This document shows positions 36,779-46,220 of a stretch of DNA of 64,000 bases, piece after piece. The position numbers and the translations under genes were made by a program. The stretch comes from OLB6 sp964620125 (lineage in GTDB: Bacteria; Bacteroidota; Ignavibacteria; Kapaibacteriales; Kapaibacteriaceae). Within the stretch, counting starts at the first letter, position 1, and each line of letters opens with the position of its first letter. The notes under the pieces are model-generated. The model ran no database searches, had not been told where the DNA came from, and was given only the letters and a program-made list of their open reading frames with translations. Location of the stretch: positions 14,642 through 78,641 of the forward strand of contig CAZUGQ010000012.1 in assembly GCA_964620125.1 (NCBI GenBank), given 5' to 3'.

Positions 36779-39700
36779 TCAGTATGGGACAACAAAGGGC
36801 ACTGCTGCAGTTCCGCGATTCGAAGCCACAACCACATAATATGCTCCAGCCCCAAGGCGCTCCGGCAGTGGGAGTTCCAACGAGTTGGAGTCAAGTGTAC
36901 CTTCGAACAACGTGCACACAACCCTTCCGATGTTGTCTATCACGGTTATGGTAACGGCGCGAAGTGTTGCATCGAATCGCTGAAGTGATACGATTCCTTG
37001 GCTGGTTACAGGATTCGGCACAATCGCCATCTGTGCATAGTGGTGCAGGTCGAACATGTCATCCACATGTGTAGCTCCAGTGTTGCCAATGGCGCGAACG
37101 ATTGCAACCGGTGTACGCACGTCGTTGGAATAGACGCGTATGGTAGCAGAAGCCGTACCAACATCTTCGCGATCAAACCGCACAGTAACATGGATTGTAT
37201 CGCCAGCCAGAAGAGTATCCGGCAACGACCGGTCTATACTCACAATGGAGAAGTAGTTGCGAAACGAAATGATGTTGATGCTATCAACAATCAGTGGTTG
37301 ACTGTTTGCGGTTGTAATCGAAAAGGATCGTTCCAGTGGTTGTGGTGTAGCAGTATTGAAGTACAAGGTGTCTGTGCTCACAGCAACGGTTGGCTTTTCT
37401 GCTACGGAAAATTGCATCCAGGCTGTATTCCCAAAGTCGGGCTCGAAAGTTTTGATGATGGTACCCTGGCTTTTGAATTGCAAGCTGCCAGACCCTAATT
37501 GGTTTCGTAAAAACCAGAAGTCGAGTCCATACCCTTCCTTGTTCACCAACCGGTACTCATAACAGCCAACTTCAAGGTTGAAGGTATCGGTATACAGGGT
37601 GTTGTCTGCCAGGTTACTACCGCTGCCAATAACTTCACCATCTATCTTCCTCAACTCCCATTCATATTGTTGAGCGGCAAAATTGTTTGTTCGAAGTGTG
37701 ATCTCTAGCTCTGGATAGAAAACTGGTGCACTCCTAAACTCCGTTCGCATGCTGTTGTTGTCTTGATACTCATCTGTGGCAGATGGTTGAACTACTACCT
37801 CGAATTGGTGCACTCCTTCCGATACAGGCCACGATGGTGTGGGCAGGATAACCGTGTCTATTTCAAGAAACTTCAGTATACCACTCCACGTTGCTGACCC
37901 ACCAGGCTGCCCATCAATCGTGTATGTAAGCTGCACACTTGTAAGGGGCTGCGATCCCCTGTTCCGAATCACCACCTTCGGATGACCGCAAATTGGATTT
38001 GATCGGCTGTAGTACTCCCAACTGGTTGGTGCGAGAACGTCAACAAGTTCGGCATCGACAGCACTGTTTGGCTGACCATATCCGATGAGCTGACCGCTTA
38101 CTTCCCACCGCCCCCAGTTTTCGGATGTTGTGTCGGGTTTGATGCCATAGTCGAGAGTTACGCTTGATTTGCCCGATGTGAATGGGGTGAGCTCAAACTC
38201 GTACAGATCGACTGGAGCACCTGGACACCATCCGGTTCTGTCAATCAACCACGTTCCGCCCTGAGGATACACTGGATTGTCTCCGCATTCCTTCCAGAGA
38301 AGCCAGCTAAAGCGTTCGGTGCCATCAACATTCAAGAAATGTGTTCGCGGGCAGAATTCTGCACAGTTGGTTGGATTATCGAAGTCGTGCCCGCTCGTTA
38401 CCGTCTTAACGCGAAACGTTGATGCACGAGGATGCAAAAACACTTCTGCCGGTGCCAAGGCCGTGTTGTTGAGTACTGCGGGATAATACGCTCCGCGTTC
38501 GTACCACACTTGGTCTATCTGGTGAATGTCTCTCGCCGGAAGCCCCTTGATCATCACAAAGGTCATGTTGATGAGTTCCTGCTGGTTGCCAGCACTGAGA
38601 GTAACGTTGTTGCGGAGCAAGGGAGCGAAGTCCGTTACATCGTATATCCACTTGAAACCATTGGGACCAAGGTCCAGCCCGATGCCATACGGCGTGATGT
38701 ATCGGCCGAGTTCGAACTGAACAATAGGACTGTAGAATGTTTGTGTTGAACGGCGGTAGGTGTACGTTGGTGGCACCCACGTGGAGTCTACCATTAGCCA
38801 GCTCTCATCAATAATCGGTATCCAGCCAGCTTGGTAGCACTGCTCAACGCCTGTTGGTTTTCCTGGGTAATCGGGATCGTCGGGGTGATAGATGCGTTGC
38901 TGAACATTGGTCGGGTACACCGTTACGTCGAGGATCTCTGGTTCCTGAAGCACATCCACATCGAGTCGTGTTCCAGTTGCAGCAGGTCCCATCAGGAGCC
39001 CCATAATGGGTCTTGCATTATTCACTTGTGTAAGGCAACCCAACAGTTCCAATTCAAGTCGTTCGCGGATAGGCTTGCCGTACATGGTTGCGTGATTAGC
39101 ACCGCTCGACTCATCCATGAGTCGGCCATCGGCTAAGGTTTGCTCTGCAGTAAGGTATGCGATGAGATCCAGGAACTTGGGATGTTCGGATGTTATGCTC
39201 TTGTTCATCCAAGCAACGATGTCCTGAGCACTAAGCGCCGTTTTCCAGATCTGAACATCGTCAAGCATACCTGGGTACGTGCCTGCATTCCCACTGCCGA
39301 TAACAAACCTGGTTATGCCGTTCATCGCAAAACTCTTTCCTGCCTCCTGCATGAACACCTGTCCATCCAGATAAATGGTCATGGTTCGTGTGGCAGCGTT
39401 TTTTACAAAAGCCCAGTGATGCCATGAACCTTCGAATTGGTTTGGAGTCGCTTGCTTCTGTATCCTGTCTGGACCATTGGCTCCGCTCCTGCCTGCATCC
39501 CAATACACGGTTCCATTACTCCACGGCAGGTGGATGTTCAATACTCGATTGCCTGCTGCATCGAACGCTTCAACAACATTGTGATCACTTGGAAGGAGAG
39601 CGGGGAATCCATAGGCCCAGAAGGCAATGGTGATCTGTTGTGAAAGATCATTGCCTATCGTGCTAGGCAGTTCTACCCGGTCGCCACGATCAAACAGCAG

Positions 39701-40537
39701 GCATCGCCGTGTACCATCATCGGTGATTCCCTGAGGTGTTGCCGTCCATGCCGACAGGTTGATGGTTGTTTCCGCACTCTGGCATGCCATCTCCACTAGG
39801 ATGTTCGACGATCCATCCCACGTAAATCCTTGGTGAAAGGGCAGGATGTTCTGGCCCTGTATAAAGTCAACGTTTCTGCGGATCACCGTAGCCATGCCAT
39901 CGTCGCTCATTGGTGCACGCACCGTGCTGGCCGTGGTGTTCAGCAATCGAACCGTGAAGATTTTAGCATTGCCACCGTTGGTAGCGGTTAGGCGTATTGC
40001 TCCGATTGTACCGGGCTGAAGACCGGCTGAATCTAGATCAGACTTTCGCAGAAGGAAACGCCCGCGCCCGCCACTGGGCTTTAGAATTGCACTGTACGTT
40101 TGGTCGGCCTCACCAATGTCGATCCAGGTTCCAGTGGCAATAGCCGACACCGTGGTGGTACGATACCGCCGAATTCGATTAACTGGAGCGCTGCTTGTAA
40201 GGAGTGAGTCGGGTGTGCTATTCCTCACAACGTAGTTCACCTGCGTAAGCTTTGTACTATCGAACTCCCCGGTACTGTCCGTGAGCACGATGTACGTAAG
40301 GTAGTCCCACTCACCGCAGGGATACTGATCTTGGGTGGTTGCCGTATCACACTTAAGGGTGTACTCAAGCAGCACCTTTTCGTATTGCTGTGGTGGCGGA
40401 AACAGCCAGGTGCCGGATCGTTTGGTAATGTCTGCAAACGTTAACGTCTGCACCCGAATCGTGTCACCGGCATGTGCAACAGTAGCACATACAAGCAGTA
40501 GCAGTAAGCCAGGTAGGGGGCTTTGGCGATGTTCCAT
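36779..40537 (-). CDS. T9SS cargo with PNGase F-like and LamG domains
   Basis: 1,252 residues. GGAGGA 5-6 bases before the ATG and a signal peptide (LLLLLVCATVAHA) mark the start. A CGEWDYL motif near residue 75 is typical of peptide-N-glycosidase F-related proteins of Bacteroidota; a LamG/concanavalin-like domain covers about 285-440 (IAFWAYGFP, SWHHWAFVKN, YLDGQ, LDDVQIW). A second PNGase F-like segment spans about 590-830 with YERGAYYPAVLNN-type sequence and several Cys. Ig-like domains follow and the last 80 residues are a T9SS type A sorting tail (VPNPVTSQGIVSLQ, GAGAYYVVVASN). It is secreted across the outer membrane and may act on glycoproteins. One copy of the 13-base word TAGGGGGCTTTGG (40514-40526) lies within the signal peptide codons. 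Confidence 0.85.
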   Translation of the reverse strand: MEHRQSPLPGLLLLLVCATVAHAGDTIRVQTLTFADITKRSGTWLFPPPQQYEKVLLEYTLKCDTATTQDQYPCGEWDYLTYIVLTDSTGEFDSTKLTQVNYVVRNSTPDSLLTSSAPVNRIRRYRTTTVSAIATGTWIDIGEADQTYSAILKPSGGRGRFLLRKSDLDSAGLQPGTIGAIRLTATNGGNAKIFTVRLLNTTASTVRAPMSDDGMATVIRRNVDFIQGQNILPFHQGFTWDGSSNILVEMACQSAETTINLSAWTATPQGITDDGTRRCLLFDRGDRVELPSTIGNDLSQQITIAFWAYGFPALLPSDHNVVEAFDAAGNRVLNIHLPWSNGTVYWDAGRSGANGPDRIQKQATPNQFEGSWHHWAFVKNAATRTMTIYLDGQVFMQEAGKSFAMNGITRFVIGSGNAGTYPGMLDDVQIWKTALSAQDIVAWMNKSITSEHPKFLDLIAYLTAEQTLADGRLMDESSGANHATMYGKPIRERLELELLGCLTQVNNARPIMGLLMGPAATGTRLDVDVLQEPEILDVTVYPTNVQQRIYHPDDPDYPGKPTGVEQCYQAGWIPIIDESWLMVDSTWVPPTYTYRRSTQTFYSPIVQFELGRYITPYGIGLDLGPNGFKWIYDVTDFAPLLRNNVTLSAGNQQELINMTFVMIKGLPARDIHQIDQVWYERGAYYPAVLNNTALAPAEVFLHPRASTFRVKTVTSGHDFDNPTNCAEFCPRTHFLNVDGTERFSWLLWKECGDNPVYPQGGTWLIDRTGWCPGAPVDLYEFELTPFTSGKSSVTLDYGIKPDTTSENWGRWEVSGQLIGYGQPNSAVDAELVDVLAPTSWEYYSRSNPICGHPKVVIRNRGSQPLTSVQLTYTIDGQPGGSATWSGILKFLEIDTVILPTPSWPVSEGVHQFEVVVQPSATDEYQDNNSMRTEFRSAPVFYPELEITLRTNNFAAQQYEWELRKIDGEVIGSGSNLADNTLYTDTFNLEVGCYEYRLVNKEGYGLDFWFLRNQLGSGSLQFKSQGTIIKTFEPDFGNTAWMQFSVAEKPTVAVSTDTLYFNTATPQPLERSFSITTANSQPLIVDSINIISFRNYFSIVSIDRSLPDTLLAGDTIHVTVRFDREDVGTASATIRVYSNDVRTPVAIVRAIGNTGATHVDDMFDLHHYAQMAIVPNPVTSQGIVSLQRFDATLRAVTITVIDNIGRVVCTLFEGTLDSNSLELPLPERLGAGAYYVVVASNRGTAAVPFVVPY

Positions 40538-40575
40538 GGTTTCCTCCGAGCGGAGAACTTACGAAAGCAACGCGC

Positions 40576-41340
40576 TTAGTGTTTGGCTACCCCACCATCT
40601 ACATTTATCGTTTGTCCGGTGATGATACCTGAGGCAGGTAGCGCAAGGAAGGCTACAACGTTGGCAATGTCTTCGGGTTCATCGGCTCGATGCACACTCT
40701 GGGCTGGAATGATGTGTTCGAGCATGGTTTGTCCAACCTGACCCGATCTTGCGTTTTGTGTGGCTGTTAGCCCAACGCTTACGGTGTTGATGGTGATGCC
40801 GTATTTACCGACTTCGGAGGCTAACGATCGCGTAAAGCCGATGATGCCCATCTTAGCGGTCACGTAGTGCACAAGGTATGGAGTACCAAGCCACACCGTA
40901 TCACTGGAAAATGTGATGATGCGGCCATAGCCCTGCTTTTTCATGTGCGGCAATACGGCACGAACGGTATGGTAAGTGGTATCCAGTGTGATTTCGAGTG
41001 TTCGTTTCCATTCATCAAATGGCAGCAGCTCGAATGGTTCTTCGTGGTAATGCCCAACGTTGTGGACCAGGATATCTATCCGTCCGAATCTGTTAATGGC
41101 CTCGGCCACGACAAGCGAAACCTGATCGGAGTCGGTAAGGTCTGCCTGCACACAGGAAACCTGAGCCCCCTCACTCTCCAGCATTCGAGCCACATCGGAT
41201 GCATCCTGCACATCGGCAATAACCAAATGGGCACCCTCCTGCACAAGTCGTTCGCAGAAGGCGCGTCCATTGCCAACAGCCGCACCGGTAACGATGGCCA
41301 CGCGGTCTTGCAAACCACGTTCGAACTTGGTGATCTTCAT
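40576..41340 (-). CDS. short-chain dehydrogenase/reductase (FabG-like)
   Basis: 254 residues, classical SDR. The nucleotide-binding TGxxxGxG is at 18-25 (TGAAVGNG) and the catalytic set is Ser145/146, Tyr159 and Lys163 (YVTAK). NVGHYH near 94-99 replaces the usual NNAG motif, so the second Asn position is Val; the loop is still compatible with activity. A C-terminal GGVAKH corresponds to the conserved dehydrogenase tail. It starts 6 bases after the serine palmitoyltransferase stop, so it is a candidate for the reductase that follows that enzyme (3-ketosphinganine reduction). A fatty-acid role cannot be excluded. Confidence 0.85.
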   Translation of the reverse strand: MKITKFERGLQDRVAIVTGAAVGNGRAFCERLVQEGAHLVIADVQDASDVARMLESEGAQVSCVQADLTDSDQVSLVVAEAINRFGRIDILVHNVGHYHEEPFELLPFDEWKRTLEITLDTTYHTVRAVLPHMKKQGYGRIITFSSDTVWLGTPYLVHYVTAKMGIIGFTRSLASEVGKYGITINTVSVGLTATQNARSGQVGQTMLEHIIPAQSVHRADEPEDIANVVAFLALPASGIITGQTINVDGGVAKH

Positions 41341-41346
41341 GAAGCG

Positions 41347-42540
41347 TTAGTGAATCACGCCAAGCTCCACGCCCACGTCGTGGAATACGCTCAGGATCTG
41401 GTCTAGATGATGGTCTTCGTGAGTAGCCATGTAGCTGGTACGAAGCATGGAGAGGTTTGGCGGCACACCCGGTGGTATGAAGGCATTTACGAATACTCCC
41501 TTGTCGTACAGCTTGCGCCAGAAGATCATCGTTTTCTCAACATCGCCGAGCACGACGGGAACAATGCCTGTTCTGCTGTCCATGATGGTGAAGCCCATGG
41601 ACTTAAATCCCTGGCGCATTTTATCTGCATTCGAAAGCAACTTTTCGATACGCCAGGGTTCGTCCTGGAGGATCTGTAGGGCTGCAAGCGCAGAGGCTAC
41701 CGATGCTGGTGTTGGCGAAGCGCTGAAGATGAGAGCCGGACTGTGATGTTTCAGGTAGTTCATCACGCGTTCTGGTCCGGCTACAAAGCCCCCTAACGAA
41801 GCAAATGTTTTGGAGAAGGTTCCCATGGTGAGATCCGTCTTGTCAACCACACCAAAGTGGCTGGCAGTGCCCCGACCTCCTACGCCTACAACGCCAGTGG
41901 CATGGGCATCATCCACCAGCACTCGTGCACCGTAGCGATGAGCAACCTCGAGCATTTCAGGAAGATTCACGAGTTCGCCACTAACGCTGAACACACCGTC
42001 AGTAACGATTAGCGTGCCAGCATCAGATGGGATCTTCTGGAGCACTCGCTCCAGATCGGCCATGTCATTATGATGATACCGCAGGAAGTGGGCAAAGCCA
42101 CCCTTGGCTAGGATTGCGCCACTGATGATACATGCGTGATTTTCACGGTCACTCACAACGTAGTCACCTTTTTGCACTAGGGCCGATATGGTACCCAGTG
42201 CTGTTTGATACCCCGTAGAAAAGAGTAACACATCTTCGTATCCCAGGTATTCGGCTAGCTTTCGCTCCAGCTCAACGTGTAGGTTGATGGTGCCCGTAAG
42301 GTACCGAGACCCCGAGCATCCCGTGCCGTAACGGTCAATGGCATCCTTGGCAGCTGCCTTCACCCGGGGATCGGCCGTTAGCCCAAGGTAGTTGTTCGAG
42401 CCGGCCATGATTACTTCACGACCTTCAAGGCGGACAACCGGACCCTCGTTTTCCTCTACAGGACGGAAGTACGGATACAAGCCCTTTTGCTTGACTTCAT
42501 CGGCTCTGGTGAAGTCAACACACTTCTGAAATAGATCCAC
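41347..42540 (-). CDS. spt: serine palmitoyltransferase (alpha-oxoamine synthase family)
   Basis: 397 residues from GTG 42540, chosen because AGGAG lies about 7 bases upstream and the N-terminus VDLFQKCVDFTRADEVK then matches bacterial SPT. It condenses L-serine with palmitoyl-CoA to 3-ketosphinganine in the cytoplasm, using PLP. Visible residues are His135 in ENHAC, Asp210/Asp211-Ala-His213, and the PLP lysine Lys244 in GTFSKTFASLGG. GTGCSGSRYLTGT near 74-84 is typical of the SPT/KBL family. An earlier ATG at 42675 adds 45 non-conserved residues and is rejected. The gene leads a run on the minus strand into the SDR gene. Confidence 0.85.
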   Translation of the reverse strand: MDLFQKCVDFTRADEVKQKGLYPYFRPVEENEGPVVRLEGREVIMAGSNNYLGLTADPRVKAAAKDAIDRYGTGCSGSRYLTGTINLHVELERKLAEYLGYEDVLLFSTGYQTALGTISALVQKGDYVVSDRENHACIISGAILAKGGFAHFLRYHHNDMADLERVLQKIPSDAGTLIVTDGVFSVSGELVNLPEMLEVAHRYGARVLVDDAHATGVVGVGGRGTASHFGVVDKTDLTMGTFSKTFASLGGFVAGPERVMNYLKHHSPALIFSASPTPASVASALAALQILQDEPWRIEKLLSNADKMRQGFKSMGFTIMDSRTGIVPVVLGDVEKTMIFWRKLYDKGVFVNAFIPPGVPPNLSMLRTSYMATHEDHHLDQILSVFHDVGVELGVIH

Positions 42541-42675
42541 CTGGTTCTCCTGAGTTCGCTGTGATTCTCGGGTACATCTGCCCGGAACCGCGTGTGCAAA
42601 TATCGGAAATGTAATGGGCTGCAGGCATTTTGCTTCTGTGCAGGAACACAGGTTTCGTCGTATGTTCCGCCCCAC

Positions 42676-44238
42676 ATGAAAAACCTCGTCAGCTTACCGA
42701 AATTCACCTATGCCCAGGCCGACATATCGGCCGGCGTGGTGGTGTTTCTGGTTGCCTTGCCACTCTGCATGGGAATCGCTCTGGCTTCCGGTGCACCGGT
42801 GATCAGTGGACTTGTTGCAGGCGTGGTGGGTGGGATCGTTATTGCCTTCTTTTCAGGCTCTGAGCTCAGCGTGAGCGGCCCTGCAGCAGGCTTGGCTGCC
42901 GTTGTTTCATCTGCCATAGCCAGTTTGGGCAGCTTTGAGATCTTCCTTGTGAGTGTTGTGATTGCAGGGCTGCTCCAGGTAATTATTGGCTTCCTTCGTG
43001 CAGGCTTTCTGGCTGAGTTCGTACCCAACAGCGTCATCCGTGGCATGCTTGCTGGCATCGGCTTGGTGATCATTATCAAACAGGTGCCACACCTGCTCGG
43101 CTGGGATGATACCCCCGACGTTGTTGAAACCTCTGTGCACCTGTTTGACGGCCACTTTCTTGAAGACCTGATTCCCCAGTCTGCAGGAATCGAAGCCGGT
43201 GCGATGTTGATTGGTCTAGTATGCCTGACTTTCCTCGTTGTATGGGATATGCCATTTCGAAAACGGCTGTCGTGGACGGCGTTCATCCCTGGCCCTTTGG
43301 TTGCGGTGATCCTTGGTACAATGCTCAATGAAGTTCTCCTTGCAACAACACACAAACTCGGTCTTGAGCATGGCACTCAGCATCTGGTACAGATTCCCTT
43401 GCTGAGTGCTGGAGCGCAGTTGCTCACCTACCCGGACTTTGGGGCGCTTTTTAGTAGCTCCACGGTTTGGGTAACAGCAGTAACCATTGCTGTTGTAGCC
43501 AGTATCGAGACTCTGCTCTGTATCGAAGCAACGGATAAGCTCGATCCGATGAAACGCATTAGCGACCCTAACCGAGAGCTCGTTGCTCAAGGAATTGGGA
43601 ATACGCTGTCGGGTTTGTTAGGGGGCTTACCCATCACTTCCGTGATCGTTCGTTCATCCACCAACATTTACTCCGGTGGAAAAACACGCCTCTCCACGCT
43701 CGTGCACGGATTGTTGATCCTCGGGTCTGTTCTTCTCATCCCAGAGATCCTGAATAGAGTGCCACTTACTTGCCTTGCCGCAATCCTCATTCTCATCGGT
43801 TACAAGCTTACATCGCTACAAATCATCCGAGAAAGCTGGGAACGCGGTGCAGATCAGTTCGTGCCGTTTGGTGCAACCATCCTGGCGGTAGTGTTCACGG
43901 ACCTGCTTACAGGTATCGGACTAGGTTTGGCTCTAAGTTTCTTCTGGGTGGTTCGTGCCAATAGGCATGTGGCAATTTCAACCCAGGTAAACGAACAGCA
44001 ATGGATAATACAGTTTCTCAAGGATGTGTCGTTCGTTAATAAGTCCGAGCTGAAGCGAACTCTGCAGAATGTTCCCGACAACGTACGTGTTGTATTTGAT
44101 GGAACCAGAGCCTCTGTTATTGACCATGACATCTACGAGATCATTGGCGAGTTCGCACAGGCGGCAACGTACCGCGGAATTTCGGTAGAGTATGTAAACC
44201 TTTTTGGAAAGCGCACCTTAACAGGGAAGGAATCATAG
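42676..44238 (+). CDS. SulP family anion transporter
   Basis: 520 residues from ATG 42676. Ten to twelve membrane helices with the SulP signature DISAGVVVFLVALPLCMGIALASGAP near residue 15, NTLSGLLGGLPITSVIVRSS near 325, and a short C-terminal STAS-like region (VRVVFDGTRASVIDHD). The neighbour is a beta carbonic anhydrase whose GTG start overlaps the stop as TAGTG, so the pair is translationally coupled. Such pairs in other bacteria support bicarbonate uptake (BicA-like) rather than sulfate transport; that assignment is inference from context. It is divergent from the serine palmitoyltransferase gene (135 bases apart). Confidence 0.88.
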   Translation: MKNLVSLPKFTYAQADISAGVVVFLVALPLCMGIALASGAPVISGLVAGVVGGIVIAFFSGSELSVSGPAAGLAAVVSSAIASLGSFEIFLVSVVIAGLLQVIIGFLRAGFLAEFVPNSVIRGMLAGIGLVIIIKQVPHLLGWDDTPDVVETSVHLFDGHFLEDLIPQSAGIEAGAMLIGLVCLTFLVVWDMPFRKRLSWTAFIPGPLVAVILGTMLNEVLLATTHKLGLEHGTQHLVQIPLLSAGAQLLTYPDFGALFSSSTVWVTAVTIAVVASIETLLCIEATDKLDPMKRISDPNRELVAQGIGNTLSGLLGGLPITSVIVRSSTNIYSGGKTRLSTLVHGLLILGSVLLIPEILNRVPLTCLAAILILIGYKLTSLQIIRESWERGADQFVPFGATILAVVFTDLLTGIGLGLALSFFWVVRANRHVAISTQVNEQQWIIQFLKDVSFVNKSELKRTLQNVPDNVRVVFDGTRASVIDHDIYEIIGEFAQAATYRGISVEYVNLFGKRTLTGKES

Positions 44239-44882
44239 TGGAAGACTATAGGCGCCTTTTGCAAAACAATAAGAAATGGGTTGCTGAAAAGCTTTCCATT
44301 ACGCCTGACTTTTTCAAGGAATCTGCAGCCGTTCAGAAACCTGATTACCTTTGGATTGGCTGTTCAGACAGTCGCGTGCCGGCCGAAGACATCACTGGTG
44401 CACAACCAGGCGAGTTGTTCGTGCATAGGAATATTGCCAACATGGTTATCCATACGGACTTCAACCTCCTTTCCGTGGTGCAGTACGCCGTAGAGGTGCT
44501 CAAGGTAAAACACATCATCGTATGTGGTCACTATGGCTGTGGCGGTATCCGTACGGCACTGACCAAGCTGGACCTTGGTATTATCAATCAATGGTTGCGG
44601 CATATCAAGGACGTGTACAGGCTCCACGAATCTGAGTTCGAGAATCTCTCCAGTAGCGATGAGAAGGTGAGCCGTCTCGTTGAGCTCAACGTAACAGAAC
44701 AGGCCAAGCGCATAGCTGAGTTGTCCTTTGTTCAAAGAGCATGGAAGGCCGAGCATCGTCCGATTGTGCATGGCTGGGTCTATGACATCTACTCAGGCAA
44801 TATCAAGGACCAGGTGAAGATAGATCCCGGTAGTACAATCATGGGGATTTATGAATATGATTTTGATTCCCATCCTTTGTGA
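44238..44882 (+). CDS. can: beta-class carbonic anhydrase
   Basis: 214 residues starting at GTG 44238, which overlaps the SulP stop by one base. It interconverts CO2 and bicarbonate. Zinc ligands and catalytic residues are Cys42, Asp44 and Arg46 in GCSDSR, His98 and Cys101 in CGHYGCGG, as in plant-type beta enzymes. The expected role is to supply or consume bicarbonate moved by the coupled transporter. After the stop comes a 242-base stretch that probably carries the promoter for the VOC/DUF2461 genes; no clear promoter box is visible in it. Confidence 0.95.
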   Translation: MEDYRRLLQNNKKWVAEKLSITPDFFKESAAVQKPDYLWIGCSDSRVPAEDITGAQPGELFVHRNIANMVIHTDFNLLSVVQYAVEVLKVKHIIVCGHYGCGGIRTALTKLDLGIINQWLRHIKDVYRLHESEFENLSSSDEKVSRLVELNVTEQAKRIAELSFVQRAWKAEHRPIVHGWVYDIYSGNIKDQVKIDPGSTIMGIYEYDFDSHPL

Positions 44883-45124
44883 GGCTAACTGTACCCAGCG
44901 GCATAGTTCATTCATTGATTTCTTCATACAGCTTTCGTAACCCTTGGTAGGAACAGCCGACCTGTACCTCCCGCGAGCGATGTGTTGTTTCTGAGCAACG
45001 CTGCGTAACCGAATACCAGCTCGATTTGTCTGTGCCCCGTTTGGTACACCGCCAGAGTCTACTTATCGAACTTCAGTCTTGTGTATTTCCATTTTCATTT
45101 TTCTCTTCAAAGGAAAGGTTCATC

Positions 45125-45513
45125 ATGGCTGCAAAACATGCGCTCAGCTGGTTCGAGATCCCGTCGGCCGACTTCGACCGTGCACGTTCATTTTATGGCT
45201 CGATCTTCGAGTCCGACCTTCCAATTCAGGAAATGCCGGATGGCGAAGAAGGTGTCATTAAAATGGCCTTCTTGCCATGTGACGAAGGTGGCGTGGAGGT
45301 GCCGTTGTTCACCATGCCATGATGCAACCATCACAAAACGGATCTCTCGTCTATCTAAACGGAGGGTCCGACTTACAGCCCATGCTTGATCGCGTTGTTA
45401 AAGCTGGCGGCACGGTGGTTGTTCCCAAGTCGGAGATTGGCAACAACTACGGGTACTTCGCACTTTTCAACGACACCGAAGGCAACATCGTTGGTATCCA
45501 CTCCGAGGGATAA
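45125..45513 (+). pseudogene. VOC family (glyoxalase-like) protein, single-base frameshift
   Basis: The gene begins with MAAKHALSWFEIPSADFDRA at 45125 behind an AAAGGAAAGG site, typical for bleomycin-resistance/glyoxalase VOC proteins. After FLPCDEGGV the frame fails at 45322. The remainder (NGSLVYLNGGSDLQPMLDRV, then GYFALFNDTEGNIVGIHS) continues in another frame to 45513. Inserting one G in the GG run at 45295-45296 gives GGVGGA and a continuous 129-residue protein. Both halves are otherwise intact, so the change is recent or a sequencing error. VOC proteins of this size are metal-dependent or binding proteins; substrate unknown. Confidence 0.82.
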
Positions 45514-45515
45514 CC

Positions 45516-46178
45516 ATGCTTTCAGTGGAGTACTTTACGTTTTTCAAAGAGCTCGAGCAGAACAACACCAAGGAGTGGTTTGAAGCCAACAAGAAACGCT
45601 TCGAATTGCACGTAAAGCAGCCATTCTACGGCTTGGTAGATGCTGTTATTCAAGAGGTTCAACGGAAGGAGCCTGAGCTGGACGCGTCTTCTAAGAATTG
45701 TGTGTTCCGCATTTACCGGGACATTCGATTTTCGAAGGACAAGACGCCGTACAAAACCCACATGGCCGCTCATATCACGAGCGGAAAGAAAGACGATGGT
45801 GGTATGCCTGGTTTATACTTCCAGATTGGAAGTAACGGCGGCTCTCTTGGTGGAGGTGTGTATCAGCCCACGAAGGATCAGCTAACGCTTGTGCGTGATC
45901 TGATCTTGCACGAGGGCCAGACTCTCCACAAGCTTCTTAAGAGTAAAGTGTTCTTGCAGCACTTCCCAGACGGATTGATTGGCGAGAAGAACAAGGTTCT
46001 TCCGGCGGACTTCAGGGAAGCGGCAAAGAAAGAACCTCTGCTCTACAACAAACAATTCCTATGGTGGACTAGCCTGAGTGCCGACACCTTCATGGACAAC
46101 GCCGCTCACAAAACAATCGCCAAGTATTACTTCGCTTCGAAGCCCATCAAAGACTTCTTCGCCCAAGCACTGGCGTGA
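45516..46178 (+). CDS. DUF2461 family protein
   Basis: 220 residues, matching the DUF2461 (TIGR02453) family: YFTFFKELEQNNTKEWFEANK near residue 5, then FRIYRDIRFSKDKTPYKTHMAAH near 65, LYFQIG and GGGVYQP near 100, and KPIKDFFAQAL at the end. Such proteins are widespread and uncharacterised. It is located 2 bases after the frame-broken VOC gene and is followed by a second VOC gene, so the three were one operon. Confidence 0.9.
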   Translation: MLSVEYFTFFKELEQNNTKEWFEANKKRFELHVKQPFYGLVDAVIQEVQRKEPELDASSKNCVFRIYRDIRFSKDKTPYKTHMAAHITSGKKDDGGMPGLYFQIGSNGGSLGGGVYQPTKDQLTLVRDLILHEGQTLHKLLKSKVFLQHFPDGLIGEKNKVLPADFREAAKKEPLLYNKQFLWWTSLSADTFMDNAAHKTIAKYYFASKPIKDFFAQALA

Positions 46179-46220
46179 TGGACGCCAGTAGCTCATCATC
46201 ACCACACAAGGAGTTGCTCA

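Noticed and set aside
42541..42675. Longer serine palmitoyltransferase starting at 42675
   Set aside because: The extra 45 residues are not family-like, and a GTG with AGGAG upstream at 42540 gives the usual bacterial length.
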